Numbered from the stretch's first letter, positions 12,801-22,542 are shown. The stretch is DNA of 22,648 nucleotides from Cudoniella acicularis (GCA_013054445.1 JAAMPI010000937.1:1-22648), one strand, 5' to 3'. Program-made: numbers and translations. Notes: a model not told the origin generated them from the letters alone.

Positions 12801-15800
12801 CAGCCCAGACAGATTTGAAATCATGCACCTCCTCAAGAATAGCTGCTAGAGCGGAGTCGGGGCTTGAGGGAAGGTCCAGAGCTTCTTTAGCTTTTGAAAC
12901 CATCTCAGCTTCCTCGTGAAGTCGAGTAATGCGAGTCTCAAAAGACATCAATGTTGCCGATGCAATATCTGGGGCAATGGTACCGGACACAGGCTTCTCT
13001 TCGTTCCATTGGGTAGTGATCTCAACAATCTTGTCTCCTACGACCTTGTCTTCGGCAGTGATCTTAGCGCGTAGAGCATCAGTTTGATCCTGGACGATCT
13101 TAGATTTTCGCGAGAGAATTTCATTCAAAGCAGTCCATTCAGAATCCATCTGTTCCACTCCGACCCAGTCCGTGGGAAATTGATATCGCTGTCGGATCAA
13201 GGTTGTTTGCCCCTGCCTGAAGGTTTCCACCTCTGGCCCCCATGATTTGACCTTACGTTTGCAAGTCTGGACAATGGTAATGAATTGAACGGCCTGTGCC
13301 GTTGAGCTTGCCTCCAAGGATTGCACTTCTAGGTCTTTACGAGCCCTCTCAACCTCTGCATGGACCTCCCTGATGCGGGTCCCGAGACGACCACCAAACT
13401 TCGACAGAATTTCATGCTGCCATTGATCGTACTTGGCATTGACCTTGGTCTGTACCTGATCATAATCGATTGTGAGATTACCGAAGGACCGGCTGACTTC
13501 AGTTGTGTCGAAGGTTGAACGCGCTTTTCTGATCTCCTGGAGAAGTTGCAACCATTTCGAGAGTTGTTCCCCAAGCACCTCGTAAACATGCTCTGATTGA
13601 AGATCCCAAAGAGACTGGAACTGCATCCATTTTTCTACATAACCGCTGATTACCCGCAGTTTTGATTCGATGGAGACATAAACTTGAGACAAGGGTTCCG
13701 CGCATGAAGCTGGGAGGTCAGTAAACCGAGCTTCTGGGTCATTTGTAGTAGATAGTGACATCTCATATCTGGACGCCTTGACCTTGCGAAGGTTGCAAAC
13801 AACTCCCAGCCAGTCATGAAGCTGCGAAAACCAGCTAGCTCTCGCGAATTCCAAAGGCGGATCAAGGTAGATAACTTGATTGCGCATCGAAACTTCATGA
13901 ACCAAACGCTTCAATGAAGGGATATTATCATTTGCTGTTCCTTCGATGAGGCTTTGGTGTTTCCTTCGAACATCATCGTTGACACCTTCGGACCGATCAT
14001 TCTCAAAAGCCTCGATCCAAGCTTCAATTGCTTTCGTAAGTCGTACAAGCAAGGTAGTCTTGATTCGTTCGTTCATCTGTCGGACCCAATAAGCCAGATT
14101 GACGTAATTCTCAAGATTCAACTGATCAACCGCCATCTGAATCGTTTCCAGTCGTGTTTGAAATGCAACTGCGTCATACGGGCAGGATTCTAGCTCAGTC
14201 AAAGCCTTCTGGACCGTTGAATTGATCGTTGCGAGAGCGGCGGTTTTGCTCTGTAGCAATGAGACCGTCGCAGCGAATTCCCGTACAAATTGAACATGCT
14301 TGCTCTCATTTCGGCCGGAGGGTAGAGGATCTACTGTTCCGTTTGAAATATACGGCTGCTTGATGTGAATGTCATAAGAGTGTACAAATGACTCCCACTT
14401 CAACGGAATACCCTTGGAAATTAACGCCTGGACGTCATTTTGATAACCGCTTAGGAGAATTGACACATCGGACATTTGAGAGATCTGTCGACTTGTCTGT
14501 GCGAAAGTGCGCACGGTCTCCATTAGGCTCACAGCATACGGGTACACCCGCTTTGCTTCCTTGGAAACATTGTTAATTGAGTGGGGAACAGCATAGTTGA
14601 GCCACAACAAATTTCGAGTTTCCTTGAACAGTGCGATGACTTGAGGATCGAAGTTAACAGCCAATTCAAGCGCATTGTTTGCTGCTCTAATCTTGTTGAT
14701 ATTGAAAAGTCGGCCAGAAATAGAGATCTGTTTTCTCTGCACATCGTGGAGCCAAGCTTCAAAGATAGGCCGGGTGTCTAGCTTCTTCCGGAAGAGGTTG
14801 CTTTCACTTTGTAGCTTTTGTCCCTCTGAATGAAGAGCCCAGTCATGGCCAAGAACATCTGCTACTTTCTTCATGTATCCATCGAGTTGTCGCTCAATTT
14901 GCCTTGCCCATATGATGGCTCCAGAAACTGGAGGCAGATCTCGAAGCTGGGCCATGGCATGAGCTTCCGAGTGACCATACTGCTGCTTAAAGCGCTCATG
15001 GAGGGAAGAGATATCATGCTTCACGTTATCTATCAATTGTGTTTGATATTCTGTAATAGCACTCCGAATTTTTGGGCGGACGAAAAGAGCGTTAAACTTG
15101 GAAAACACTCTGAACATTTCATTGGCGGTCTTAGCGGTGGCTAATCGATCTCGTAGTCTTGCGATGATTGAGTTTTCAACTCTCGATGTTCGTTCGTTGT
15201 AAGTGATTTCAGCTTGGACCCAGATTTGTGTCCCTTCTGGTGTGACATCGAGTAAATCGACATTGTTCAATGCGGCGTACGCCTGTTGGACCTCCTCAAC
15301 TGCATCGACGTCGCCCATTTCCTCAACGAGAACCACTCCGTTAGAAGAACCATCCGCAGAACCATCACCGCTCTTCGGGCCCAAGACATTGACAATAGTC
15401 TTCTGTAGCTGTTCATGGTTATCTCGAAAGGTGCTTACGTACTTCAACCGTGCTTGGAGATCCGCGTGCTTCGGAGTTATCTTTATGGGAATGAACTTCT
15501 CGTTCCTCCGTCGAGTGACTTCTCGGGCTACATTTGTGAATTCCTTGATATGCTCATCCCAAATCTTCCAGATAGCGTCAGCAGTTGCCATCAAATTCTT
15601 GAATTCCCGGTAATCAAGGTGCATCAACGATCGTCCGTGGAGCAGAGAATGCAGTTGGGTATCGAGATCAGCCGAAATGGACTCGACTAGAGGCAAAGCT
15701 CTGCGAATTGGGTAAGGGCAAATTCGTAGCTTTTTGTTCAAATGCGTGAAAATTAAACCGAGCGCGTCCTGGATCTTTGGAAGTGATGTTGCCGAGAGTA

Positions 15801-16949
15801 GTTCGTCAAGTGGGAAATCTCGCATCAGCTGGTTGTATTTCTGGACCTTCTCTGTTGCCTCTTTCAGCCCCGTATCTGCAGAAAAACTGACTGTCGCTTG
15901 AAAGCGCTTTGCAGTTCGAAGAATTTCCATCGTCAGCATTACACCATCACTTCTTAGTTGATTCTCAATGCCCTCTAATGCAGATTCCATCGAGAGCCAG
16001 AAATTGATCTCCTGTGTTGCCGTACCACTGTTTGCATTCCGCGACATCTTCGTGATAGTCTGTATGGATTTGATCCACCCATTCACAATTGATTGCAAGT
16101 TGTTGAGAAATGCGCTATCATGGACAAGAGCAGTAGGGATCAGCTCAGCGGTGGGCCTCATATTCCGCGAAGCTGCTTCCTCGAGGGCATTCTGAACCAT
16201 GGGGTGCATGGGCAATATGAGGTCCGGAATTTCGATATTCTGTTGTAAGTGTAGCAGACTCAGCTCCAACTCAGCAATCCGCTTCTTCGTAACTGGTATT
16301 CCCGTCTTCGCCTCCACATCCGATCGGCCTCGTGCCCCATTTGTGGTTTGTTGCGTCTTGGTATATGCATCGAAATATGGCGCCAGCGCTAGGTGTACAA
16401 CAGAATGGAGGACTTCGAATGGGGAAACAGAGCTGCCTTGGCCGCCGCCGGAACTGCCCTGCGGAGTCACACCCGGTAAATTAATAATTTGTATCTGAGA
16501 TGTAATGGGTATCGTAGGATCTATAGGAAAAGGCCGTTTCAAAAGAGCGATCGAAGTAATCGTTGAGGGCGCGAAGGAAATATCCGTGGCGATATGGTAG
16601 TTGTAACTTGTGGGGCCTCACAAAGTCAGTCTACATCTCCAAACATGATCGTGCAACACGTACTGGTCTCATCAATCACACCATCTAGCCCATCTCTCGA
16701 TGAAATATCCTTCTGGATGTAGAGAACAGTCTGTGACTCCGCCCAGCGCTGCACACGCTGGGTTGTGTCGGAGACCCGCGCTTTCGAAAGTAAACTCCCA
16801 ACATTCTCGAGATCTTTCCTAGTTGCGCCTAGGGTAATTTCGCACACTTGGGTGAGGTGGTCGAGTATCAACTGAGGATCGAACTGGTATTCTGCAGCTG
16901 CAGGAAGGCCGTTCGTTGAGGGCGAACTCGGAGAGGTAACCTCCATCAT
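3806..16949 (-). CDS. DYN1: Cytoplasmic dynein heavy chain (3 exons, one frameshift)
   Basis: Motor subunit of cytoplasmic dynein 1 (nudA of Aspergillus, ro-1 of Neurospora), an ATPase that moves nuclei, endosomes and vesicles toward microtubule minus ends. Exons: 16949-16664, 16616-4325, 4276-3806. Introns are 47 nt (GTACGT, CTGAC branch) and 48 nt (GTAAGT). The spliced length is 13049 nt; restoring one base near 7127 gives 13050 nt, or 4349 aa, normal for a filamentous fungus. Order: N-terminal tail (to about 1290), linker (about 1290-1680), AAA1 P-loop GPAGTGKT 1934-1941, AAA2 GNSGSGKS 2229-2236, AAA3 GPPGSGKT 2594-2601, AAA4 GVSGSGKT 2936-2943, stalk and microtubule-binding domain (about 3190-3470), AAA5 and AAA6 (from about 3550), short C-terminal tail. 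Walker B acidic residues are present in AAA1 (CFDE), AAA3 (LFCDE) and AAA4 (IMDE). The start is an ATG pair; the first has A at -3. Confidence 0.96.
6480..7340 (-). other. Dynein stalk coiled coils and microtubule-binding domain
   Basis: Inside the dynein heavy chain, after AAA4. Coiled coil 1 runs about 7340-6990, the microtubule-binding domain about 6985-6650, and coiled coil 2 about 6700-6480. The microtubule-binding domain starts at the family's NPP turn (NPPQGVK) and contains conserved [10 protein letters not shown] and a Trp-bearing helix ([11 protein letters not shown]). The returning helix carries [12 protein letters not shown]. This antiparallel coiled coil couples ATP state in the ring to microtubule affinity through heptad sliding, so an intact register matters. 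The frame change near 7127 lies in coiled coil 1. Confidence 0.9.
7123..7131 (-). other. Apparent one-base deletion (frameshift) in dynein coiled coil 1
   Basis: Upstream the minus-strand frame reads [15 protein letters not shown] and then shifts into 19 unrelated residues before a TGA at 7071-7069. The neighbouring frame resumes exactly there as [13 protein letters not shown], the expected continuation. One extra base between 7129 and 7126 (for example GAAATCCAA in place of GAAACCAA) would give the family-like [12 protein letters not shown]. No plausible GT-AG pair bridges the two frames. The total spliced length becomes divisible by three only with this base added. If real, the allele would encode 3277 residues, lacking the microtubule-binding domain, AAA5 and AAA6. 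An assembly indel is the simpler explanation, because both sides remain fully open and conserved. Confidence 0.9.
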
Positions 16950-17524
16950 GGTATGTGTTGCCTATAAGTTTCGTGTCATCTCCAGAGGTTTATAGGAGAT
17001 AGAGGATCTGAACTAGAGGTCAGTAGCAGCAGAGTGAGCCCAGATATGTGCAGTCGTTTTGTTCAGGAGTATGTTGACTTCCTTGTCCCATTTGTCGCGA
17101 AGCCTGCGAGACGCGGTTCGTCTGCAACGCCTAGGTGGGACCCCTGCATGATAAATTCCGCTAGCGTAGGTGAACGGCAGTGGCACATGATTTAAAGGGG
17201 TTCATGACGGAGTATTCCATTACGAGCGAATTCACTTGGATACAGTTTTCAAAACATCAACAAATGCAGTGTGGCTGTTGTTGATGCCATTCATTACGAC
17301 ACCAGCAAAAGTTCCAAGACAATCTTTTGGTCTCATCTCTTAGCATTACATATCATACCCTCCAGCTCCTAATAGGTATTTGGCCATACCCTCATAATAT
17401 TTACAATTGTACAGACGTAGAAAGAGGGAACCGCGGGAAGACGGCGATGTTGCATATATGTATCCAGGTCGCGCCCGATAATCTGCAGTAAAGGAGAGGG
17501 GAGTGTCTAATAAAATCGAAGCTT
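16950..17524 (-). promoter_or_regulatory. TOM20 3' flank and dynein promoter/leader
   Basis: About 575 bp between the TOM20 stop and the dynein ATG, both genes on the minus strand. The TOM20-proximal part is AT-richer and should hold its 3' UTR; the dynein-proximal part should hold promoter and leader. A five-codon uORF (MTRNL then TAG) lies at 16979-16962, 12 nt before the dynein start. I see no clear TATA box on the minus strand and no further gene. The short minus-strand ORF at 17401-17589 overlaps TOM20 exon 5 in another frame and is not real. Confidence 0.45.
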
Positions 17525-18329
17525 TCAGTCGAGCCCAACGCCTGGTATTCCACTGTCAGACCCAGAGCCCGCCGAAAATGGCCCAACATTCAAATCCGAG
17601 TCGGCCGCAATCATTTCCGCGAGCAAATCCAAGACCGGTTTGGGCACCTAGAAGGTCTTAGTAAACATTTTATAAGGGAGGAGCTTCACCAAACGTACAG
17701 TTTTGTCGTAGATGGAAATAAGATCGGAAGGCTGAGGATAAACCTTAAGCGCCTTGTAGAAGCAAAGAGCCGCTTCAAGGTTATCAGTTCCTGTATTTAG
17801 TCAGCTTAGGTTATCTGCAAAGCTTGCAGTTCTGCCACTTGCCTTCTCCGCTCAATCCCTCTCCTCTTGCAACTTCTTGCATAAAGTATGCCTCCCTCTC
17901 TTCGACATCTGTTGGAAATCCCTCTTCCTTTGCCTCATCAACCGCCGCTCTCACAGCTTGTCTTTGCCTAACAGTGTTGGCTTCTGCCTCCTCCTTCGCG
18001 GCACGGGCTTGTCGTTTTGACTCTTTCTTCAATTGCTTTCGGAAATTTGGGTCTGTTCGCCGGCGATGATCAAAGTAGATAGCACTTGCGCAGATGTTAG
18101 CAGTGCAATAAACAGACAAAAAAAGCTTCTAAGCGTCGAGTTTCCCGTCAGCTCCAAAGGCTCCAAAGGAGTTTTGAGAGAGCTTGTGCAAGGGTCATTA
18201 GGGGTACGAACTATGCTGCAGTCATTGTTAGCAAACATCAAGAATCTCGAGGCTCAACGGGGGCGCACCTAAAAACCCCGTCGCGACCGTGCCAACGGTG
18301 GCAGCAACAATTGTGCTTGTGCTAGGCAT
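17525..18329 (-). CDS. TOM20: TOM20, mitochondrial outer-membrane import receptor (5 exons, 173 aa)
   Basis: Receptor subunit of the TOM complex. It is anchored in the outer membrane by its N-terminus and binds presequences of imported precursors in the cytosol. Exons: 18329-18269, 18215-18212 (only 4 nt), 18084-17843, 17790-17699, 17647-17525; 522 nt with stop. Visible parts: membrane anchor at about residues 6-26 ([22 protein letters not shown]); a basic flank [17 protein letters not shown]; a charged helix with [11 protein letters not shown] and [11 protein letters not shown]; a TPR-like segment [16 protein letters not shown]; then [18 protein letters not shown]; and the C-terminal GIPGVGLD typical of fungal TOM20. 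Length matches the family. Intron 3 has a GC donor. Introns are 53, 127, 52 and 51 nt. It is divergent from EXO84, and its stop lies about 575 bp upstream of the dynein start. Confidence 0.93.
17791..17842 (-). other. GC-AG intron in TOM20 (intron 3)
   Basis: The donor is GAG AAG|GCAAGT, a GC donor with otherwise ideal U1 pairing. The branch region is GCTGACTAA and the acceptor ACAG; length is 52 nt. Splicing here gives [19 protein letters not shown], matching the family. The only nearby GT (GTGGCA, 5 nt downstream) would shift the frame into an immediate TGA in exon 4, so the GC donor is the one that works. Confidence 0.85.
18152..18169. repeat. Two perfect tandem copies of a 9-bp unit in TOM20 intron 2
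   Basis: CTCCAAAGG occurs twice back to back on the plus strand, inside the 127-nt intron 2 of TOM20. That intron is more than twice as long as its neighbours. The repeat may mark slippage that lengthened it. Confidence 0.7.
18212..18215 (-). other. Proposed 4-nt microexon of TOM20
   Basis: Exon 1 ends TTT TTA G before GTGCGC, leaving one base of a codon. Exon 3 begins T GCT ATC TAC after GCGCAAG. Joining these directly is out of frame. Between them, intron 1 ends in GCTAACAATGACTGCAG, a textbook branch site and acceptor, followed by CATA and then GTTCGT. Including CATA makes G+CA (Ala) and TA+T (Tyr) and gives ATGFLAYAIYFDH, the conserved anchor sequence of filamentous-fungal TOM20. Intron 2 ends with its own branch site (GCTAACATC) and CAAG acceptor. 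All four splice borders are canonical dinucleotides. Confidence 0.82.
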
Positions 18330-18624
18330 AGTAATTGATTATGTGTCTACCCGGTGTAGGAAACGCTGAAAGAGCAAAGGTTGGGTGAGAGGGAGATGTG
18401 TCGACAGATGATCGGGAGCTTGGATAGCCCAAAAAATAAAGTCCTTTCAGCGCGCAGCGCAGCCTTGGAAAGTTGTCTCGGTTACCGTAGCGGCGCGAGG
18501 CAAGAACCAAAAGTGCAAGACCCACCCTAGCGCGTGTCGAGGTTCACGACGCATGAACAACAGCCTCGAGAAGCTGAGCTGGAAACAAAGAATACGACGT
18601 CTCTTTTGATCAAAGCTTTCCAAC
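18330..18624. promoter_or_regulatory. Divergent TOM20/EXO84 promoter
   Basis: Only 295 bp separate the ATGs of TOM20 (minus) and EXO84 (plus), so both promoters must share or abut here. The middle is GC-rich with GCGCGCAGCGC-like and GCGGCGCGAGG segments (about 18450-18500), and no TATA box is clear on either strand. On the plus strand an ATG at 18553 opens an 18-codon uORF (MNNSLEKLSWKQRIRRLF) that ends at 18609, 15 nt before the EXO84 start; its context is weak (C at -3). On the TOM20 side a pyrimidine-rich tract (about 18365-18405, minus strand) lies before the ATG and no upstream ATG is seen in that stretch. Confidence 0.6.
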
Positions 18625-20778
18625 ATGTCAGACTCCAAGGGCATCTCTCTCAGAACCAAACGAAAAGGTCGCCCAACAATCGGTGCACCGCAGCAAATAT
18701 CAGGACCCGTACCACTAACAGGAGGTGCTCCGAGAAGCAATGGTGGAAAGTCTGCATTTGAGGCTCCCCCACCACCAAGACCGCAGGCCAGTGGAAAGGT
18801 AGGCAATAATTGCATCTGTACAGGTTGAGGGGTTTTCTAACGTTTTGCAGACATCTGATCTGGTCAAAAAACGCTACTCTACTCGATTCAACAATCTCCC
18901 TTCGGACTACGATGCTACGGCTCCACCAATACCGTCTCTTCCATCCCTCCCAAATCAATATGCTTCATCCAACGATCGTCGAGGTCCTTCGCCAGGGAAA
19001 GGCCCTAGTCTAGCGGTCGATATCAAAGCTCTGCGAGACCCAAACCTGCGTCCGGATAGATACATCGCTGGTATGCTGGGAAATGCCTCGGAACAAGACA
19101 TCGATGAATATCAATCAGCGCTGAAGAAGATGCGAAACCGGACTTCTGTCGATCTGCAGCAAAATGTTTATCAAAACCGTACCCAGTTTATCAAAATCAG
19201 TAAGGAGGCAGAGAAGTTAAAAGGGGAAATGCGGGCTCTCAGAAACCTGATGTCAGATTTGAAGGCCAATACAACAGCATTGAGGACAGCTTCGTCACAG
19301 GCGCCCGCATCTAATGATTTTGACACGGGGTTCCCATCCACATTGAGTAAAAGAGATAAGAGGAGCTCGGTTGCAGACCGAACGGCAATGTGGAATTCGC
19401 AGCTTCAGGTACGAGCAATTTGAAACAGGCGCATATCTCAAGAATTAGGTGCTAAATAATCACAGGCTCTATGGAAGACGGTTGAGGGTTCACAGAAGTT
19501 CCTCCCAGCACTACCTGGCCGTCACGTGGTCCAGAATGCTGGTTTATGGATCGAATTAGACAATGCGACTTGGAAGTCTCGGCGAGCCATGCAGATCATT
19601 CTACTCAATGATCATCTCTTAATTGCCTCGAGAAAAAAGAGAAAGGTTGAGGGGAAAAGTGCCGATCAGCGACAAGCACCCTCAAAACTTGTTGCTGATC
19701 GTTGTTGGCCACTATTAGACATTGAAATGGTAGACCTGGCCGGAACCAGTGAGTCAAGTAGCGGAAGAAACAAAGTGGCCGACGCGATTATGATCAGGGG
19801 TGTTGGTCAAGAATCCTTCACCTACCGAACTGAGAAGCCGGACGATAATGACAAAACCTCGCTCATGATGAACTTTCGAAAAGCTGTTGAAGAACTTCGA
19901 AAATCTCTTCGATCAGAGATGGAGTCGAGCAACAAGGCTAAGGAGACCATCAATTACTTCGCCTCTCGCGATCCGGGTCTTCTCAAGAAGACAGAATTAT
20001 TGGAAACATTATCTGATATCAAAGACATGCTTATTGAAGTCGATGGCAAGCAACAAAATCTTCGCTGGGTCGAGAGTCAAGTCGACGAGCTTGACATTGA
20101 CATTGCGCTACAGCGTTTTGACTTGGCAGTGCAGCGGGTGGAAAAGCTCAATGCTCTAGCTAGAAGTCTCAAAAGCAATGCTGTTGCGCAAGACTTTATC
20201 AGCTTCAAAGCGGACGAGAGAGCTACAAAACTCGCGGGGCTTATTACCCGTGAGTTAGTGGATACACATAACGAACTGAAAAAAACAAAGCGCAACGTGA
20301 GCTGGCTTGCACGACTGGGGTTTGAAGATCGTGCCAGAGAAGCATATCTTGAGGCCAGAAGCAAGACAATTCACAAGCGATCCAGGTATGCCGAACCTCC
20401 GATCCATGTTTGCTAAGTACTAATATATACAGACAATGTATCTTTGAAGGCAACCTCCACCAATACATCTGGGAATTATCATTTGTCTATTTTACCATCA
20501 TCCGCAACACTGTTTCAACTTTTCAAACATGCTTCCCACCCTTACTTATGAGCGCCTGTGTCAAATGGGCGAAAGAACAAGTCGATGCATTCAACACCAT
20601 ACTTGCACGGCAATTGAGCAGCACGGAACGGGGCGGCCCGGTGTGGACCGATTGCATGAACCAGGCTAAAGACCATGCCAAGATGCTGTCGGAGGTTGGC
20701 CTGGATTTCAAGAGCCTTATCGGACGCGATCCCTCGGAGCAGGGCTCCAATGGACCTTTGGGTTTGGGTTTGGCTTAG
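18625..20778 (+). CDS. EXO84: Exocyst complex component EXO84 (4 exons, 665 aa)
   Basis: Subunit of the octameric exocyst, which tethers post-Golgi vesicles to the plasma membrane at sites of polarised growth. Exons: 18625-18798, 18851-19408, 19466-20385, 20433-20778; 1998 nt with stop. Introns are 52, 57 and 47 nt (GTAGGC, GTACGA, GTATGC donors; CTAAC or CTAAA/CTAAG branches). Residues 1-60 are basic and Pro-rich, apparently disordered. About 125-200 is a helical rod region (YIAGMLGNASEQDIDEY, then a coiled coil QFIKISKEAEKLKGEMRALR). About 250-390 is a PH-like domain starting KFLPALPGRHVV with the strand AMQIILLNDHLLIASRKKRK. About 400-650 is the Exo84 C-terminal helical bundle (FASRDPGLLKKTELL, LDIDIALQRFDLAVQRVEKL). 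Length and order fit filamentous-fungal Exo84. No other exocyst gene is in the window. Confidence 0.93.
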
Positions 20779-21561
20779 ATTTCCACAGGAGGTAAACGGA
20801 AGAGTGTATCATTAATGTTCCAATATCTAGATTTTTGTTCGTTGTCGCATTCATCAAAATGTATTCAGCCTTCGCAAAAATAAGAATTCTGTTATATTCA
20901 TACTTATAACTGTTTCATTTCTTAAGATTCGCCTACCTTTTAACGAATAGCATCAATACAGGATCCTGAATTTGTAAAATTAACTGTCCCAAAAAAAGCT
21001 CGACAAATTCCAAATCAAAACCAACAAGACCTCGAATTCAATTTTCACTCTCTTGCAATCTCGCCCTACGAGCTGGAACGTGGCGCTGTGATTCCACAAG
21101 CTGCGCGAAGCCTCACTTGCAATGCAGAGTGGTTTCTTGCTATTTGGTAACAATTTTCTCACGCGGCCTATGAAGTACACGACTAAATCAACTCTTCTCG
21201 AAAACGCTTGACGCGTGATTCCTCTCCCGACTAAAATTAATTAATTGCAAGTCATGACTGCAATTGCCGTAAGAGCGAACGACCCAAATATATATCCTTT
21301 AGAAATATCATCACATGCGAGCAGCACGAAACTTGCAAAAAGGTATATAAACCCTCCCTGTTTCATTCAATGCAAGAGGCTATGGCCATCGAAGTGGGCA
21401 AAGACTATTCGGGGATGTGTGGCACCATGGTGAAATCTTTGGTCGGGCTTGAAGCTAACATGATGATGGATCTTGTAGTTAGGTAAAGGGTAGTAGGTGG
21501 TGAAAAGAGGGCTGTGGAGGGCTGGAGGGGAAGAGCGCGAAGGGATTTGAATTAGGTGTGC

Positions 21562-21576
21562 TGTTGTTGTTGTTGT
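21562..21576. repeat. (TGT)5 microsatellite
   Basis: Five perfect TGT units in intergenic sequence, followed by a few interrupted TGT/GTG triplets up to about 21595. Short and probably polymorphic between isolates. Confidence 0.8.
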
Positions 21577-22350
21577 CGAGTTCTGTGGTGTTGTTAAATC
21601 TTGTGTTGCTGTCAAGAACTCTAAGAAAATGTAAAATAACTGAGAGCTACTTCAGAACAGCATTTCCAGTGGGAACATTACTGACTCTGGCCTGCTGGAT
21701 ATCCGGGTCTCTGTAGTGCGTTGGAAAGCAGAGTATTCTGGGACTGGCGGGCGGGAGGCGTGGTGGGCCACCTCGCTTGAAATATTTGTTGTGCATCGTG
21801 TAAAGTTTGACTTCGGCTTTGATAGAAGTTCGGTCGGTGAGTTGGAAGATTTTATAGTGTTTGTTGGCGATTCAATTTGCTTTGGGGGTAGTGGAGCCGA
21901 GGAGCAAGAAGGTGATCTGAGTTTTTTTGACCCTCGATTCCCTGAGGGGCAGCATTATATTTGTGCATTCTAGAGATCTAGCAAATTCGAATTTTCTATT
22001 CAAGGACTTAAGGGAGGTGCTGAGAAATTACTATAAAATGTCTGACCGGTAGGGAGTGTATGTTTTTGATTCACAAAAATCACATCCAACCCGAAGGAAT
22101 ACAAGCTAAATGGCCCTTTGTTGTGTTCTCACACTTTAGGACTCTCAATTTTGTGCTGCCAAGGTTGTGGGGCTAGGTCTAGCGCTCGCAGAACTAGTTA
22201 CAGTTTTGAGCTTGAATTACTCTACGATATTGTTATGTAGTGTTTTGTCAAGTGATATCCTGCTGTTAACTAACCATTTTCACTGTCAAGAACATGTATA
22301 TAACCTTTAAAAACCTAGTCTAGTATACAAATCATTCTGTAGCGCTGAGT

Positions 22351-22542
22351 ATGCACTGTGTTTGTTCACATGTGGACATATCGACGCTCTTCCACTACCC
22401 TCTAAGAAAACTCGGCACCACAGTCTATGATATATTGCCAAACGTATTACAGCTTCCGAAAGATGAATCCTTGCTTACTTTCCTAATTTCGTTCATTGAG
22501 AAAGACATACTTGATGGCTCAGTGAGCGGGATTGGAGACTAA
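22351..22542 (+). CDS. Weak candidate small ORF (63 aa), unknown
   Basis: An ATG-initiated frame near the right edge, with TATATAA at 22297-22303, 48 bp before the ATG. The peptide has a plausible amphipathic middle (LGTTVYDILPNVLQLPK, then ESLLTFLISFIEKDI) but no motif I recognise. It stops at TAA at 22540-22542. It could be a short gene, a degraded exon or chance in AT-rich DNA. There is no intron or conserved context to decide. Confidence 0.15.
   Translation: MHCVCSHVDISTLFHYPLRKLGTTVYDILPNVLQLPKDESLLTFLISFIEKDILDGSVSGIGD

Noticed and set aside
7400..16500. Many plus-strand open frames of 60-220 codons opposite the dynein gene
   Set aside because: They are antisense shadows of a 12-kb conserved exon; none has a sensible domain.
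17115..17140. GGTTCG-containing stretch resembling a tRNA B box
   Set aside because: No matching A box, acceptor stem or anticodon arm can be drawn around it.
17833..17838. GTGGCA as the donor of TOM20 intron 3
   Set aside because: It leaves the downstream exon out of frame with an immediate TGA; the GC donor 5 nt upstream gives the conserved protein.
18029..18241. 70-codon minus-strand frame starting ATG ATG across TOM20 introns 1-2 and exon 3
   Set aside because: It runs through the branch site, the microexon and intron 2 and reads exon 3 in the wrong frame. TOM20 explains the region.
21367..21973. Open frames 21367-21615 (-) and 21716-21973 (+)
   Set aside because: They start at TTG and GTG rather than ATG, are low in complexity (Thr/His-rich or Gly/Phe-rich), and show no splice support or recognisable domain.
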